From Candidatus Bathyarchaeota archaeon (GTDB taxonomy: Archaea > Thermoproteota > Bathyarchaeia > Bathyarchaeales > Bathyarchaeaceae), in contig CP070749.1 of assembly GCA_020348365.1 (NCBI GenBank), forward strand, positions 953,726 to 975,677: DNA of 21,952 nt, given 5' to 3'. Positions 14,181 through 21,952 of the stretch are shown here, piece after piece (the first letter of the stretch is position 1; each line of letters begins with the position of its first letter). The notes beneath the pieces are model-generated. The model saw only the letters and a program-made list of their open reading frames with translations, was not told the DNA's origin and did no database searches. The translations under genes were made by a program, and so were the position numbers.

Positions 14181-16004
14181 TTATTGAACAGTGACGGATT
14201 TCGCTAGATTTCTAGGCCTGTCTGGGTCGTGACCTCTCGCGACCGCCATGTAGTACGCGAAGAGTTGTAACGGAATCACGTAGGGAATTGGCGAAAGAAT
14301 CTCTGGCAGGCCCTTCGTAACTTCGATGTATTCATCGGCAAGACCCTTAATCTCCTTGTCCCCTTCCTCTATAATTGCTATAATCGAAGCGCCGCGGGCC
14401 TTCATCTCCATGATGTTTCCAATAATCGTCCTTCTGGTGCCATCCCTCGGACAGATAAAGACCACTGGAAAACCAGGTTGTATGAGACTGATAGGTCCGT
14501 GCTTGCTCTCGCCAGCTGGATAGGCGATAGAAGGAGCATAGGCTATCTCCAAGAGCTTCAGCCTACCCTCTAGGGCAGAGGCTGAACTCACCCCTCTCCC
14601 AAGAAAGAAAAAGCAATTCTTGTCTCGATACTTCATCGCAAGCCGCTTCACATCCTCCTCACGAGACTTGATGATTTTTTCAACGATGTCTGGAATCTGC
14701 TCAAGCTTCTCCTCGAGATCCTCAATCTCCTCATGAGAGATTTTACCTCTTCTTTTTGCCAGCCTCAAGGCGAGTTGAGACAGAACGGAAAGCTGCGAGG
14801 TGAAGGTTTTCGTAGCGGCGACGCCGATTTCGGGGCCAGACTGCTGACATATGTAGACCCGTGAGATACGGGTCAGAGTTGAGTCTATGGCGTTAGTCAA
14901 TCCAAGAATAGTGGCGGCACGCTGCCTCGAAACCCCAACGGCAGCCAGAGTATCCGCGGTCTCCCCTGACTGGCTGACCGCTAAAATGGTGCTATCGATG
15001 TTCACGGCACTCCCATGTTGCTCGACAAACTCGGAGGCGATAACAGGATGGGTCGCAAGCATAGCAAGCTTGGAAAACATGTAAGAGGCCGCTAGGCATG
15101 CATGATAGGAGGTTCCACAGGCCACCAAGAAAACTTCGCCTGCACGGTCAAGGAAAGTTGTCATCAGCTCTAGGTATTGCTCCTGTAATCTCAGAGTGTT
15201 TCTCAGGCAGAGAGGTTGCTCATGGATTTCCTTGAGCATGAAGTTGGGATATCCCTGCTTCTCCGCCATCTCAGGCGTCCAGTCGATCACCTCTGGCTCT
15301 CTTGAAATCGTGGTCCCGTCGGCAATCTTCCGAATTTCGTATCCTTTGTCGTGGAGAACAACAAGCTCTCCATCATTGACTATAACCGCCATGTTCGTCA
15401 ATGGAAGGAAGGCTGGGATATCAGAGGCGCAGTAAAGCGCATCGTCAGCTACACCGAGAACAAGCGGACTCTCCTTTCTCGCACACACTATCTTGTCTGG
15501 CTCCAATACGGAAACGACAGCAACCGTATATGAGCCCTCAAGTCGTCCGACGGCTCCACGAACTGCCTCTGGAAGAGTTAAGCCTTCCCTTATCCCTTCT
15601 TCGATTAAATGGGAGACAATCTCAGTGTCGGTTTTGGATCGAAAGGCATGTCCGCGTTCTTGAAGTTCCCTCCTGAGCCCCAAGAAGTTTTCTATGATTC
15701 CGTTGTGGACTACGGCGATCTGTCCGTTGCAGTCAGTGTGTGGATGGGCGTTTATTTGGGAAGGAGCCCCGTGAGTCGCCCATCTTGTGTGACCTATTCC
15801 AATTCTGCCAGCAATATCGTCTAGATTATGTAGTGCATGGACTTCGTCAATCTTTCCCTCATCTTTCTTTATGGTGAGATTTGTTCCATGAAGGACCGCC
15901 TCTCCAACGGAGTCATAGCCACGATACTCGAGCCTCTTCAGGGCTGAGTGAATTATGGGAGCTGCGTCGCGGTCTTTGAGGATACAACCGAATATTCCGC
16001 ACAT
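14181..16004 (-). CDS. glmS: Glutamine-fructose-6-phosphate aminotransferase (isomerizing)
   Basis: This 607-residue enzyme makes glucosamine-6-phosphate from fructose-6-phosphate and glutamine, the first step of amino-sugar and UDP-GlcNAc synthesis. The N-terminal nucleophile Cys2 in MCGIFGC begins the glutaminase domain. It also contains RLEYRGYDSVG, HTRWATHG, the HNGIIEN loop and SKTDTE. Two SIS sugar-isomerase domains follow, with CGTSYHA and SQSGETADT in the first and the ESKHGP segment in the second. The C-terminus ends ARGHDPDRPRNLAKSVTVQ, the conserved tail that seals the ammonia channel. It is full length. The TATA-like box lies so close to the ATG that the mRNA may be leaderless. 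The pcm gene follows after 70 bases on the same strand. Confidence 0.97.
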   Translation of the reverse strand: MCGIFGCILKDRDAAPIIHSALKRLEYRGYDSVGEAVLHGTNLTIKKDEGKIDEVHALHNLDDIAGRIGIGHTRWATHGAPSQINAHPHTDCNGQIAVVHNGIIENFLGLRRELQERGHAFRSKTDTEIVSHLIEEGIREGLTLPEAVRGAVGRLEGSYTVAVVSVLEPDKIVCARKESPLVLGVADDALYCASDIPAFLPLTNMAVIVNDGELVVLHDKGYEIRKIADGTTISREPEVIDWTPEMAEKQGYPNFMLKEIHEQPLCLRNTLRLQEQYLELMTTFLDRAGEVFLVACGTSYHACLAASYMFSKLAMLATHPVIASEFVEQHGSAVNIDSTILAVSQSGETADTLAAVGVSRQRAATILGLTNAIDSTLTRISRVYICQQSGPEIGVAATKTFTSQLSVLSQLALRLAKRRGKISHEEIEDLEEKLEQIPDIVEKIIKSREEDVKRLAMKYRDKNCFFFLGRGVSSASALEGRLKLLEIAYAPSIAYPAGESKHGPISLIQPGFPVVFICPRDGTRRTIIGNIMEMKARGASIIAIIEEGDKEIKGLADEYIEVTKGLPEILSPIPYVIPLQLFAYYMAVARGHDPDRPRNLAKSVTVQ

Positions 16005-16015
16005 CAGCGATGCCT

Positions 16016-16027
16016 CATATATTTATT
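16016..16027 (-). promoter_or_regulatory. TATA-like box of glmS
   Basis: The minus strand reads AATAAATATATG, ending 12 bases before the glmS ATG at 16004. With the normal 25-base distance, transcription would begin at about the start codon. Confidence 0.5.
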
Positions 16028-16195
16028 CCCAGGCGAAGCCTACTGCAAGTAGCCTTAGTTAGAGCCTAAAGCCTTCTATAAGCATTTTTGCGAAACCCGT
16101 CACAATCCTAAAGAAAGAATTATAGAGTTTGCAGGGTCTCTGCGAAACATCTTGTCTGACCACTGAAGAGGATTTCAGAATGGTTCTTCCCCGGG

Positions 16196-16203
16196 TTTAT
16201 AAG
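16196..16203 (+). promoter_or_regulatory. TATA-like box of the SpoIIM-like gene
   Basis: TTTATAAG lies 50-57 bases before the ATG at 16253, so transcription would start near 16226. That is where a GCATGCAT octamer (16226-16233) lies. Confidence 0.5.
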
Positions 16204-16252
16204 CACGAAGAATCATCCATTGGTTGCATGCATATGTAGGACCCCTTGCCCG

Positions 16253-16897
16253 ATGGATCACTTAACCAAGGCGAAAGAGACGCTTCAGTATTGTCTCTAC
16301 AGGAACAGGACGATAATTAAGGTGACTGCTCTATCATTCTTTCTGATTATTTTCATCTCCATGATTATGACGGTAACGTTCTTCTCCGTGGCTCCAGGGT
16401 TGTCAGACTGGTTTTGGTCGATGGCGGAGTCGGAAAGAAGATACGTCGCGATTCCACCAGCATTCACTGAAGATCTCTATTTCTTCATCTTCTTGAATAA
16501 TGTGGGTCATTTCTGGAATCCCGTCAAGATACTCGTCTGGATACCTTTGTTGGGCACGTTCATTCTAGGCCTGGAGCTTCTGCTTAATGGGGTTATAATA
16601 GGTGTTGTGGCTGTCACAGCTGGAATCACTTATGGTGCCCTGTATCCGATATTGGGATTGACACCGCACGGCATAGTAGAGATACCAGCATTCATCCTCC
16701 AATTCTCATCCATAATACGGTGGCATATAACAGCAACTGAAGCAGTTATGAAAAGGGCCATCGGCGAAGAAGTGGACGTCGCGAAATTGAGGCGAGATGT
16801 GAAAGACACTGTAATCCTAGCTGTGGTGTCATTGGTGTTGCTCATGATAGCGGCTCTTATAGAGACGTATATAACCCCCTATCTGCTGGGGATGTAG
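16253..16897 (+). CDS. SpoIIM-like (DUF95) integral membrane protein
   Basis: This 214-residue protein has four to five hydrophobic spans: about residues 25-50, 95-125 (with LGTFILGLELLLNG), 125-150, and a last one near 185-210. The signature GLTPHGIVEIPAFILQ is characteristic of the stage II sporulation protein M / DUF95 family. In archaea these proteins have nothing to do with sporulation; their role is unknown, possibly in membrane organisation. The ATG at 16253 is chosen by its position after the predicted transcription start. An upstream TTG at 16220 lies before that point and would add an odd Cys-rich stretch. It converges with the DUF4234-like gene, with 37 bases between their stops. 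Confidence 0.85.
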   Translation: MDHLTKAKETLQYCLYRNRTIIKVTALSFFLIIFISMIMTVTFFSVAPGLSDWFWSMAESERRYVAIPPAFTEDLYFFIFLNNVGHFWNPVKILVWIPLLGTFILGLELLLNGVIIGVVAVTAGITYGALYPILGLTPHGIVEIPAFILQFSSIIRWHITATEAVMKRAIGEEVDVAKLRRDVKDTVILAVVSLVLLMIAALIETYITPYLLGM

Positions 16898-16934
16898 GCC
16901 GCCACGAAAGACTCTGAAAGACCGTTTTGGTAAT

Positions 16935-17711
16935 CTACAGTTTCGCAGACTCTAGTGTGCTCAGGAGCTGATCTTCGATTTGTATGTGGTATTTGAAGTG
17001 CTCGTTCGGGTCGTTCAACAGGACGTAGAGCCAGTAGATTCTGAATAAGCCCAGGGTTATTATGCTCAGAATCAGGTAGAGGACGAAGCTTCTGTTTGGC
17101 AGGATCACACTTCTTCTGGGAGCAGAGAACTTAATGCCACATTTGTCCAATACTTTGCTCAGGTCCTCCCAGAAACCATCTTCTCTTCTTTCGTGCTTGT
17201 AGAAGTCCTTCATCAAGAAGTAATTGATATACCATTCTGCTATGAATATGATCGCGGACAAGATAGCCCAAAGCATAGCGCCTTTTTCGGTTTCTTCAGC
17301 CTTGGCTTCCCTTACGGTTCTCTCACAGGATGACAACCCGACTTCAGCGTCAACGCCCTTTTTCTCTGCTATGGTCTTAGCCGCTTTTACAATGTCATCA
17401 AGTAGAAACTGTTGTCTCTTGAAGTGTGTGTTGCGCCTCTTGATGAGTTTGTATATGAGTATTAGTGACACTATGAAACCGACCAGCAAAAGCAAGGGTA
17501 TCAAGAATATTCCAAAGAGCAATGGAGCAAATCCAGCGCCATCCATTGGAAATAGCATCATGCCCAGAGCGGCCAAGAAAATGGCTCCTATTCCTATGAT
17601 TATGGCGAAGACTGGTATCAAGTAGACGAGAAGCCAAGCATTCGACATCATGGGATCAGATTCATTGCGCATTCGAACGTCTTTTCTTACATTTTCAATT
17701 TGAGTGCTCAA
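16935..17711 (-). CDS. DUF4234-like membrane protein
   Basis: This 258-residue membrane protein has two hydrophobic spans near the N-terminus (residues about 25-50 and 58-84). A basic cytosolic segment (KLIKRRNTHFKRQQ) is followed by a single span near 165-180. The C-terminal segment NRSFVLYLILSIITLGLFRIYWLY, quoted in part, matches the Rxx...ITLGxxxIYW pattern of DUF4234. The function is unknown. The TTG at 17711 is chosen because GGAG lies six bases upstream and a TATTATATATT box lies about 55 bases upstream. An ATG at 17672 is the next option and has no ribosome site. The longer frame reaching 17849 would run through the promoter. Confidence 0.7.
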   Translation of the reverse strand: MSTQIENVRKDVRMRNESDPMMSNAWLLVYLIPVFAIIIGIGAIFLAALGMMLFPMDGAGFAPLLFGIFLIPLLLLVGFIVSLILIYKLIKRRNTHFKRQQFLLDDIVKAAKTIAEKKGVDAEVGLSSCERTVREAKAEETEKGAMLWAILSAIIFIAEWYINYFLMKDFYKHERREDGFWEDLSKVLDKCGIKFSAPRRSVILPNRSFVLYLILSIITLGLFRIYWLYVLLNDPNEHFKYHIQIEDQLLSTLESAKL

Positions 17712-17859
17712 ACTCTTCTCCCCATATAATGCACAGCTAAAAAATTGTATTGAAGCTAGTGAATATATAATACTTGTCCTGTCAAGCACCCCGATGGAAT
17801 CTCTAGAAAGAATGAAACGATGCAAGGCTGGACGCGCACAGCTAACCACTAAAAGAATG

Positions 17860-17867
17860 TTTATAAA
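17860..17867 (+). promoter_or_regulatory. TATA-like box of the winged-helix regulator gene
   Basis: TTTATAAA lies 23-30 bases before the ATG at 17890, so the mRNA is likely leaderless or nearly so. No ribosome site is seen before that ATG, which agrees. Confidence 0.55.
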
Positions 17868-17889
17868 GGAATCCCATTAGTAGAGAATC

Positions 17890-18855
17890 ATGAAGAAGAA
17901 GCTCCTACTCAGCGGTGAAAAGAGAAGATATAAGGTCAAAGACATCGCCATTTTTGACAATTCAAAGAGACTTGGAGCTTTCCTAAGCAATCTCAGCTGG
18001 AGCATTCTCGAGCTTGTAGGCGAGAAAGAGATGTATCCCATGGAGATAGCGAGAAAACTGAAAGTTCATGAGCAAAAGGTCTACTACCATATCAGAAAAC
18101 TCAAGAAGGCTGGTGCAATCAAGATTGTTAGAGAAGAGGAAAAGAAAGGAGCCACTGCAAAGTACTATAGAACTTCTTTCCCGGCCTTTGGAGTCGAGCT
18201 TCCCTTCGGGTACAAGAAAGTAAAGACGGTTTCGGTTCCAATCCCTGACGAAAGAATAGAACGATTTCTCAACCCCTTTCTGAGGGAGGATGGCATCTTC
18301 GATGGGAAGATTGTGGTTGGAAGCCCAGATCCTCACGGTCCATTCAAGGCTAGGGCAAGAGATGGACACTACGCTTCTTATTTGGCGCTGTTCCTAGGTC
18401 AGTTCGTTGAGTTGCCAGAGGAGTTCATTGTGAAGCTCGATGTGGATATCAAGGCTGAAAAGGAGGAAGAGAACAACATGGTTCTGGCAGGGGGCCCTGG
18501 AACCAATCTGATCACCCAAGAAGTCAATGGGTTCCTGCCGATAAGATTTAGCATGATGCCCTCCGAACACGGCTTTCTCTTCGGCGGACTGGTCTCAGAG
18601 AAGACAGGAGACACCTATACCGCAGACACCGTTGGAGTCATATCAAGAATAGTCAACCCCTGGAACAAAGAAAAGAGGATAATAGTCCTCGCAGGCAACA
18701 AAGCTGTGGGGACCAAGGCTTGCGTTCTAGCCCTGACAAGATTCTACAAAGAAGCCCTACTGAAATTCAGCGATGAAGAACCCTTTGCAGCAGTAATCCA
18801 AGGATTCGATCTAGATGGAGACGGAAAAGTGGACTCCATAGAGGTTCTTGAATAG
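17890..18855 (+). CDS. Winged-helix regulator with S-layer-like C-terminal region
   Basis: This 321-residue protein begins with an ArsR-type winged helix (residues about 25-100). SWSILELVGEKEMYPMEIARKL is the first helical pair (quoted in part), VHEQKVYYHIRKLKKAGAI the recognition helix, and the wing carries KYYRTS. The rest (about 115-321) is not a standard ligand domain. It has a VVGSPDPHGPF segment, an AGGPGTNLIT loop and a C-terminal EF-hand-like loop DLDGDGKVDSIE at 307-318, with Asp/Gly/Glu at the metal positions. This C-terminal region resembles sequences found in archaeal S-layer proteins. Coupling of a DNA-binding head to such a domain suggests sensing of a metal or sugar, but that is inference. 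No transmembrane segment is seen, so it is likely cytosolic. Confidence 0.75.
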   Translation: MKKKLLLSGEKRRYKVKDIAIFDNSKRLGAFLSNLSWSILELVGEKEMYPMEIARKLKVHEQKVYYHIRKLKKAGAIKIVREEEKKGATAKYYRTSFPAFGVELPFGYKKVKTVSVPIPDERIERFLNPFLREDGIFDGKIVVGSPDPHGPFKARARDGHYASYLALFLGQFVELPEEFIVKLDVDIKAEKEEENNMVLAGGPGTNLITQEVNGFLPIRFSMMPSEHGFLFGGLVSEKTGDTYTADTVGVISRIVNPWNKEKRIIVLAGNKAVGTKACVLALTRFYKEALLKFSDEEPFAAVIQGFDLDGDGKVDSIEVLE

Positions 18856-18949
18856 ATCTAGCAACTTTGAGGTTGAACTTCAAAACCTACAAAGCCTAAT
18901 CATCATGCGTAGCGATTCTTGCTTTGACGCACATTCTGACGTGAAGTCT

Positions 18950-19378
18950 ATGAGAGTAGTTGAAAAGATCAGTGCTTACGGACACGAGAACATCCGCTCA
19001 ACCCATGAGACTACCTTCGAAATCACGAAAGAGAAGGCACTCACCAAGCGTGGCGACTGTATAATAGCCGTGGGCGCAACGAAAGGCGTGAAGGATTTGA
19101 CTCTGAAATTCAAAGGAGCTGCAAGAAACGACGTCGCGAAGATTACAATCACAGTTGAAGCTGGCGGAGTGACGGAAATTGTGAAAGCGAAGGGGTCTCC
19201 TCGATTGCTGCTTACTCATCCTACTGACTTGGTTCTGAGGAAGAGCGACTACGTCTGCAATCGTACAGTAGCTATAAGATCGGATAAGGCTGCCAGCAAC
19301 CTCTCGAGAGAACTCATTGAAAAGCTGAAGAATCCCAGTCAAAAGGTTATAGTAACTCTTACGGCTGAGATTACCTGA
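18950..19378 (+). CDS. DUF371 family protein
   Basis: This 142-residue archaeal protein of unknown function begins RVVEKISAYGHENIRSTHETTFEIT. Its ALTKRGDCIIAVGATKG segment (around residues 31-47) is the main DUF371 signature. A beta-rich core follows and the protein ends in VIVTLTAEIT. No catalytic motif is apparent. The ATG at 18950 is chosen because the family begins at this point; upstream in-frame starts (18905 ATG, 18941 GTG, and the far upstream 18848) add a stretch with no family resemblance. It lies 94 bases after the winged-helix regulator on the same strand and could share its transcript. Confidence 0.85.
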   Translation: MRVVEKISAYGHENIRSTHETTFEITKEKALTKRGDCIIAVGATKGVKDLTLKFKGAARNDVAKITITVEAGGVTEIVKAKGSPRLLLTHPTDLVLRKSDYVCNRTVAIRSDKAASNLSRELIEKLKNPSQKVIVTLTAEIT

Positions 19379-19401
19379 TTGTATTACGTTAAGACACCCA
19401 A

Positions 19402-19548
19402 ATGATGAAATCTACATGCACAGAAGGATGCGCATGCACGCATGAAAAAGAGGGATTAGACAAGAGTCAGATTCAAACTTACCTTCATCGTCGAAAACGC
19501 GTGTATTCTACTGAGAACGCGCGCGAAATGTGGCAAAAAACTATCTGA
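19402..19548 (+). CDS. Possible 48-residue Cys-rich small protein
   Basis: An open frame of 48 codons lies between DUF371 and the 3' end of trm5, overlapping the latter by eight bases on the other strand. Its N-terminus holds C6, C10, C12 and H14 (CTEGCACTH), which could bind a metal. The rest is basic and hydrophilic, ending REMWQKTI. There is no clear ribosome site and only a weak TATA-like stretch upstream, so the coding call is tentative. The interval contains nothing else recognisable. Confidence 0.25.
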   Translation: MMKSTCTEGCACTHEKEGLDKSQIQTYLHRRKRVYSTENAREMWQKTI

Positions 19549-20608
19549 TTTCGGCGTCGACTACAATCTGCCAAGCATATGGCGCGATCGCTCGAACCTT
19601 TCTTGCCGACAAAATCTCTGTCACGCTATGGTTACTCCTTTCCACGGCTTCGATTAATCGAGCCTTGGAAGCTTCCAATGGGTTCTGTGACTTCGTGAAA
19701 TCATAATAATGTATGACACTTCCTTCTGGCTTCACAGCTTCACAAGCTACATCAACGTATTCTCTCGCCCTTTCGGGCAGGTTCATGATAACCCTATCCG
19801 CAACACTGGTCAGCCTTTTTCTGACGATCTGTCTAGCGTCTCCGAGCATCGGTGTCACTCTTCCAACTACACGATTCGACCTGACATTTCTTTTCAACAG
19901 GTGGATGGCGTCTGGGTTCACATCTATAGCGTACACATGAATATCCTCGTGTCTCATGGCAATCAGAACTGAGAATGGTCCCACTCCAGCGAACATGTCG
20001 ATTACAGTCTCTCCTTCCTGAACCAGTGACGAAACTCGATCATGCTCGTGGGATAGTCTGGGCGAGAAGTAGGCTTTGGCTAGGTCTACATGATAAGCGC
20101 AGCCATACTCCTTATGAATCGTTTCTGTCTCTCCAGCGCCAGCTATGACTTGGAACTCCCTCAGGCGATAGACTCCTTCGACTGCACTTGATTTCGCTAG
20201 GACAGTGTGCACGTGTTTGTGCAGGCTCATTATCGCCTCTCCAATTGTGTTCTTATGATGCTCAAGCTCAAGAGGAATCGAGACTACTGCAATCTCTCCA
20301 ACAAAATCGATCGCACGTGGCAGACTCATCAAGAGATTAGGAGGCAGCTTGCCCTCCAGCACATCCATTAGACTGTGGTGACGCTTAATGCGTTTAGGAA
20401 AATTGTAAGTAAGCGTCTCAAACTTGGAAAGATTCTTCCTGAGTTCTTTGATATTGGCGGGGAGTGGCATCTTGACCAAGGGTATGCATAGATAAGCTCC
20501 TATCCGCTCAACCGTCAACTCTCGATTGAGAAGATTGAGATTTCTGAGGATAACTATAGCTGTCTCGCCTGAAGTCTTGGGAACTCTTAAGCAAGGCGCT
20601 TCCAGCAC
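19541..20608 (-). CDS. trm5: tRNA (guanine37-N1)-methyltransferase Trm5
   Basis: This 355-residue class I methyltransferase adds the N1-methyl group to G37 next to the anticodon, which prevents frameshifting. Residues about 1-65 form the D1 domain (LEAPCLRVPKTSGETAIVILR, quoted in part) that checks the tRNA outer corner. The middle region has KEYGCAYHVDLAKAYFSPRL. The SAM site is VIDMFAGVGPFSV, with YAIDVNPDA after it and the catalytic NLPERA motif at MNLPE. The domain content is the archaeal Trm5b-like form. The start is a GTG at 20608, because GAGGGG lies three bases upstream and a CTTAAATG box lies about 28-36 bases upstream. The tRNA-Leu in this window has G37, so it is a likely substrate. 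Confidence 0.93.
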   Translation of the reverse strand: MLEAPCLRVPKTSGETAIVILRNLNLLNRELTVERIGAYLCIPLVKMPLPANIKELRKNLSKFETLTYNFPKRIKRHHSLMDVLEGKLPPNLLMSLPRAIDFVGEIAVVSIPLELEHHKNTIGEAIMSLHKHVHTVLAKSSAVEGVYRLREFQVIAGAGETETIHKEYGCAYHVDLAKAYFSPRLSHEHDRVSSLVQEGETVIDMFAGVGPFSVLIAMRHEDIHVYAIDVNPDAIHLLKRNVRSNRVVGRVTPMLGDARQIVRKRLTSVADRVIMNLPERAREYVDVACEAVKPEGSVIHYYDFTKSQNPLEASKARLIEAVERSNHSVTEILSARKVRAIAPYAWQIVVDAEIR

Positions 20609-20678
20609 TATCCCCTCAAGATATTTGGTGAGAACTCATTTAAGTCAATGAAGATAGAAAGAGGTTTGCAAGAGTTTG

Positions 20679-21368
20679 TCAGCCCTCGCCCTTGCAAGAA
20701 CGGTGTTTCCTAGATTGCTCGGACCACCCTAACAGTTGACTCGCAATAACTATACCAACAACCAGGAGAATTATGACTGCACCTCCTATAATGGCAATGA
20801 GCATGTAAGGTGGCCCAGTTTGCCCAGTGTCAGAATCCCCGTCGAAGTCCCCGTTTCCACCGTTTACCGTTCCAGAAAGCAAAGAATTAATTCTAGAACG
20901 TAGGTTTGATGGGTCTCCCCTCTCAACACTCCATCCAAGAAGATTGTAATGAATGGTGCCATTTGCGACAAGGAACGTGCGCGGTATTCTAGCATCTAGA
21001 CCAAGATAGGCATCTGAAATACCACCAGTCAGATCACTAGCAACAATCCATTCCATATTGTACTGCTGGGCGAAATTTCTAAGAGAACCTTCGCCTTCTG
21101 GGCTTATAGAGATTAGCTCTAATTCGTCTCGAGAATATTCGCTATACAGATTCCTGAATGTCGGAAGCGCATCTTTGCAAAAAAGGCAGTATGTAGCAAA
21201 GAATTCTATAAGGACAACTTTCGCTGGACACTCGGATAGAGTGAATAGTTTTCCGTCTATGTCAACCAATGTGAAATCTGGTGCTTCCTCTTTTCCAACC
21301 ACGGGGCTGATGCTGAAAGAAAGCATGAGGATCAACGGAATTAGAAGGACACTGGCTCTAACTCGCAT
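20679..21368 (-). CDS. TlpA/ResA-like thioredoxin with signal peptide and C-terminal membrane anchor
   Basis: This 229-residue protein is an extracytoplasmic thiol-disulphide oxidoreductase. Residues 1-25 are a signal sequence (VLLIPLILMLSFSI). The thioredoxin fold of the AhpC/TSA-Redoxin type follows: APDFTLVDIDGKLFTL, then the active site C61-L-F-C64 after EFFATY, and the cis-proline in RIPRTFLV at 129. A Gly/Asp-rich linker (about 169-183) leads to a C-terminal transmembrane helix (189-213) with a basic tail on the cytosolic side. The catalytic domain would therefore face outside, held by the anchor. It lies 45 bases downstream of the NapH-like ferredoxin gene on the same strand, which suggests joint expression. 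Confidence 0.88.
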   Translation of the reverse strand: MRVRASVLLIPLILMLSFSISPVVGKEEAPDFTLVDIDGKLFTLSECPAKVVLIEFFATYCLFCKDALPTFRNLYSEYSRDELELISISPEGEGSLRNFAQQYNMEWIVASDLTGGISDAYLGLDARIPRTFLVANGTIHYNLLGWSVERGDPSNLRSRINSLLSGTVNGGNGDFDGDSDTGQTGPPYMLIAIIGGAVIILLVVGIVIASQLLGWSEQSRKHRSCKGEG

Positions 21369-21413
21369 ATGATATCACGTAATTCTGGCAGTGGATGTTT
21401 AATAAGGCTTGTT

Positions 21414-21952
21414 TCATTTCCTTGCATGCATTTTTAAGGCGTCTGTCTGGCAGGCTTCGACGCACTTCCCGCACAGGATACAATCGCTTGACGAACCTAT
21501 ATGCGACAATTTGTCTATCCCCATCGGGCACATATCTAAGCAGTTTAAGCATTCTGTGCATCTCGTTGGATCGACGGATACGGTGAGGAGAGAGAATTTG
21601 TTGAAGGTGCCTATGGTGGCCACTGGACATAAATAGCGACACCAGAATCTGGAGAAAATCAGTACCAGAAGAATCGTCAAGATTAGGGTTGCTATATGGA
21701 CATAGAAGAAGAAGCCCAGTCTCAGCGATGGATAGAAGAAGGGAGCCGGGATAGCTGCGAAGAGGCTTCCAGCGGGGCAGAGCTTGCAGAAGAAGGTGTC
21801 CATAGTAATCCATGCTAGAATCATAACGATCAGTAGCATGGCGAACTTAGAATAGGTGAAGGACTTTAGCTTTCTTTTTCTTTTGTTGAAGACTGCTAGG
21901 ATGTCTTGAAAGGCTCCAAAAGGGCAGGCCCAGCCGCAGAAGGCTCTGCCGA
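21414..21952 (-). CDS. NapH-like membrane polyferredoxin (5' end outside window)
   Basis: The 179 complete codons visible have no stop and run off the window end. Four hydrophobic segments with CP motifs are seen: CGWACPFG, then FCKLCPAGSL, then FWCRYLCPVATIG. The C-terminal region carries two 4Fe-4S ferredoxin sites, CTECLNCLDMCP and CILCGKCVEAC. This is the NapH/YccM/NosR C-terminal type, a membrane protein that passes electrons from the quinone pool or cytosol to periplasmic partners. Here the partner may be the TlpA-like protein encoded next to it. The start lies beyond 21952; the internal Met at 21839 is not the start because CGWACP upstream is a family motif. The last codons contain the GCATGCAT octamer. 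Confidence 0.9.
   Translation of the reverse strand, partial: GRAFCGWACPFGAFQDILAVFNKRKRKLKSFTYSKFAMLLIVMILAWITMDTFFCKLCPAGSLFAAIPAPFFYPSLRLGFFFYVHIATLILTILLVLIFSRFWCRYLCPVATIGTFNKFSLLTVSVDPTRCTECLNCLDMCPMGIDKLSHIGSSSDCILCGKCVEACQTDALKMHARK

Noticed and set aside
19402..19515. C/D box small RNA starting at ATGATGA (19402)
   Set aside because: A C-box-like ATGATGA is present, but the next CTGA is over 100 bases away and no C'/D' pair is seen at proper spacing.

Overview
The window looks like a chromosomal segment of an archaeon, most likely a TACK-group lineage resembling Bathyarchaeota. This is inferred from gene content, not from a search. The window carries a two-ring Cdc48 ATPase, FEN1 with a C-terminal PCNA-binding tail, Trm5, a single-OB RPA-like protein, a Shu2/SWS1-type SWIM protein, DUF371 and a stand-alone TrpB2. 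TATA-like boxes lie 25-40 bases before many genes. GTG and TTG starts are frequent and TAG is the commonest stop codon. Genes sit on both strands in short units, and there is no CRISPR array, rRNA or intact mobile element.

Layout. Positions 1-2094 (minus): a CinA/MoaB-type domain protein (cut by the window edge), a zinc-ribbon protein and a PflX-like radical SAM protein. Positions 2251-3605 (plus): Hsp20, an SWS1-like protein and a 38-residue membrane protein. Positions 3729-4739 (minus): an old-yellow-enzyme flavoprotein. Positions 4840-6994 (plus): an RPA-like OB protein and TrpB2. Positions 7089-9537 (minus): a class III aminotransferase, a tRNA-Leu(GAG) with an enlarged D-arm and a possible integrase scrap at its 3' end, and an unknown 210-residue protein. 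Positions 9809-13407 (plus): Cdc48, a small winged-helix-like protein and FEN1. Positions 13404-16004 (minus): protein-L-isoaspartate methyltransferase (pcm) and GlmS. Positions 16253-21952: a SpoIIM-like membrane protein, a DUF4234-like membrane protein, a winged-helix regulator with an S-layer-like C-terminal region, DUF371, Trm5, and a TlpA-like thioredoxin paired with a NapH-like polyferredoxin.

The main discovery is in pcm. The reading frame is broken by exactly 32 bases (13892-13923, minus strand) between the conserved ISAPH and MV segments of the methyltransferase. These bases and their flanks fold into a textbook bulge-helix-bulge: two 3-base bulges separated by a perfect 4-bp helix, plus an intron hairpin. 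Cutting each bulge at the standard site removes exactly the 32 bases and restores the frame. This is strong sequence evidence for a spliced archaeal protein-coding gene, and not for a pseudogene. The tRNA-Leu has a 12-base excess in its D-loop that could be a second, weaker example of the same processing.

Functionally the window mixes protein quality control and repair (Hsp20, Cdc48, Pcm), DNA replication and repair (FEN1, RPA-like OB protein, SWS1-like protein), tRNA maturation (Trm5, tRNA-Leu), amino-acid and amino-sugar metabolism (TrpB2, aminotransferase, GlmS) and membrane or redox proteins. It reads as core genome, not a genomic island.
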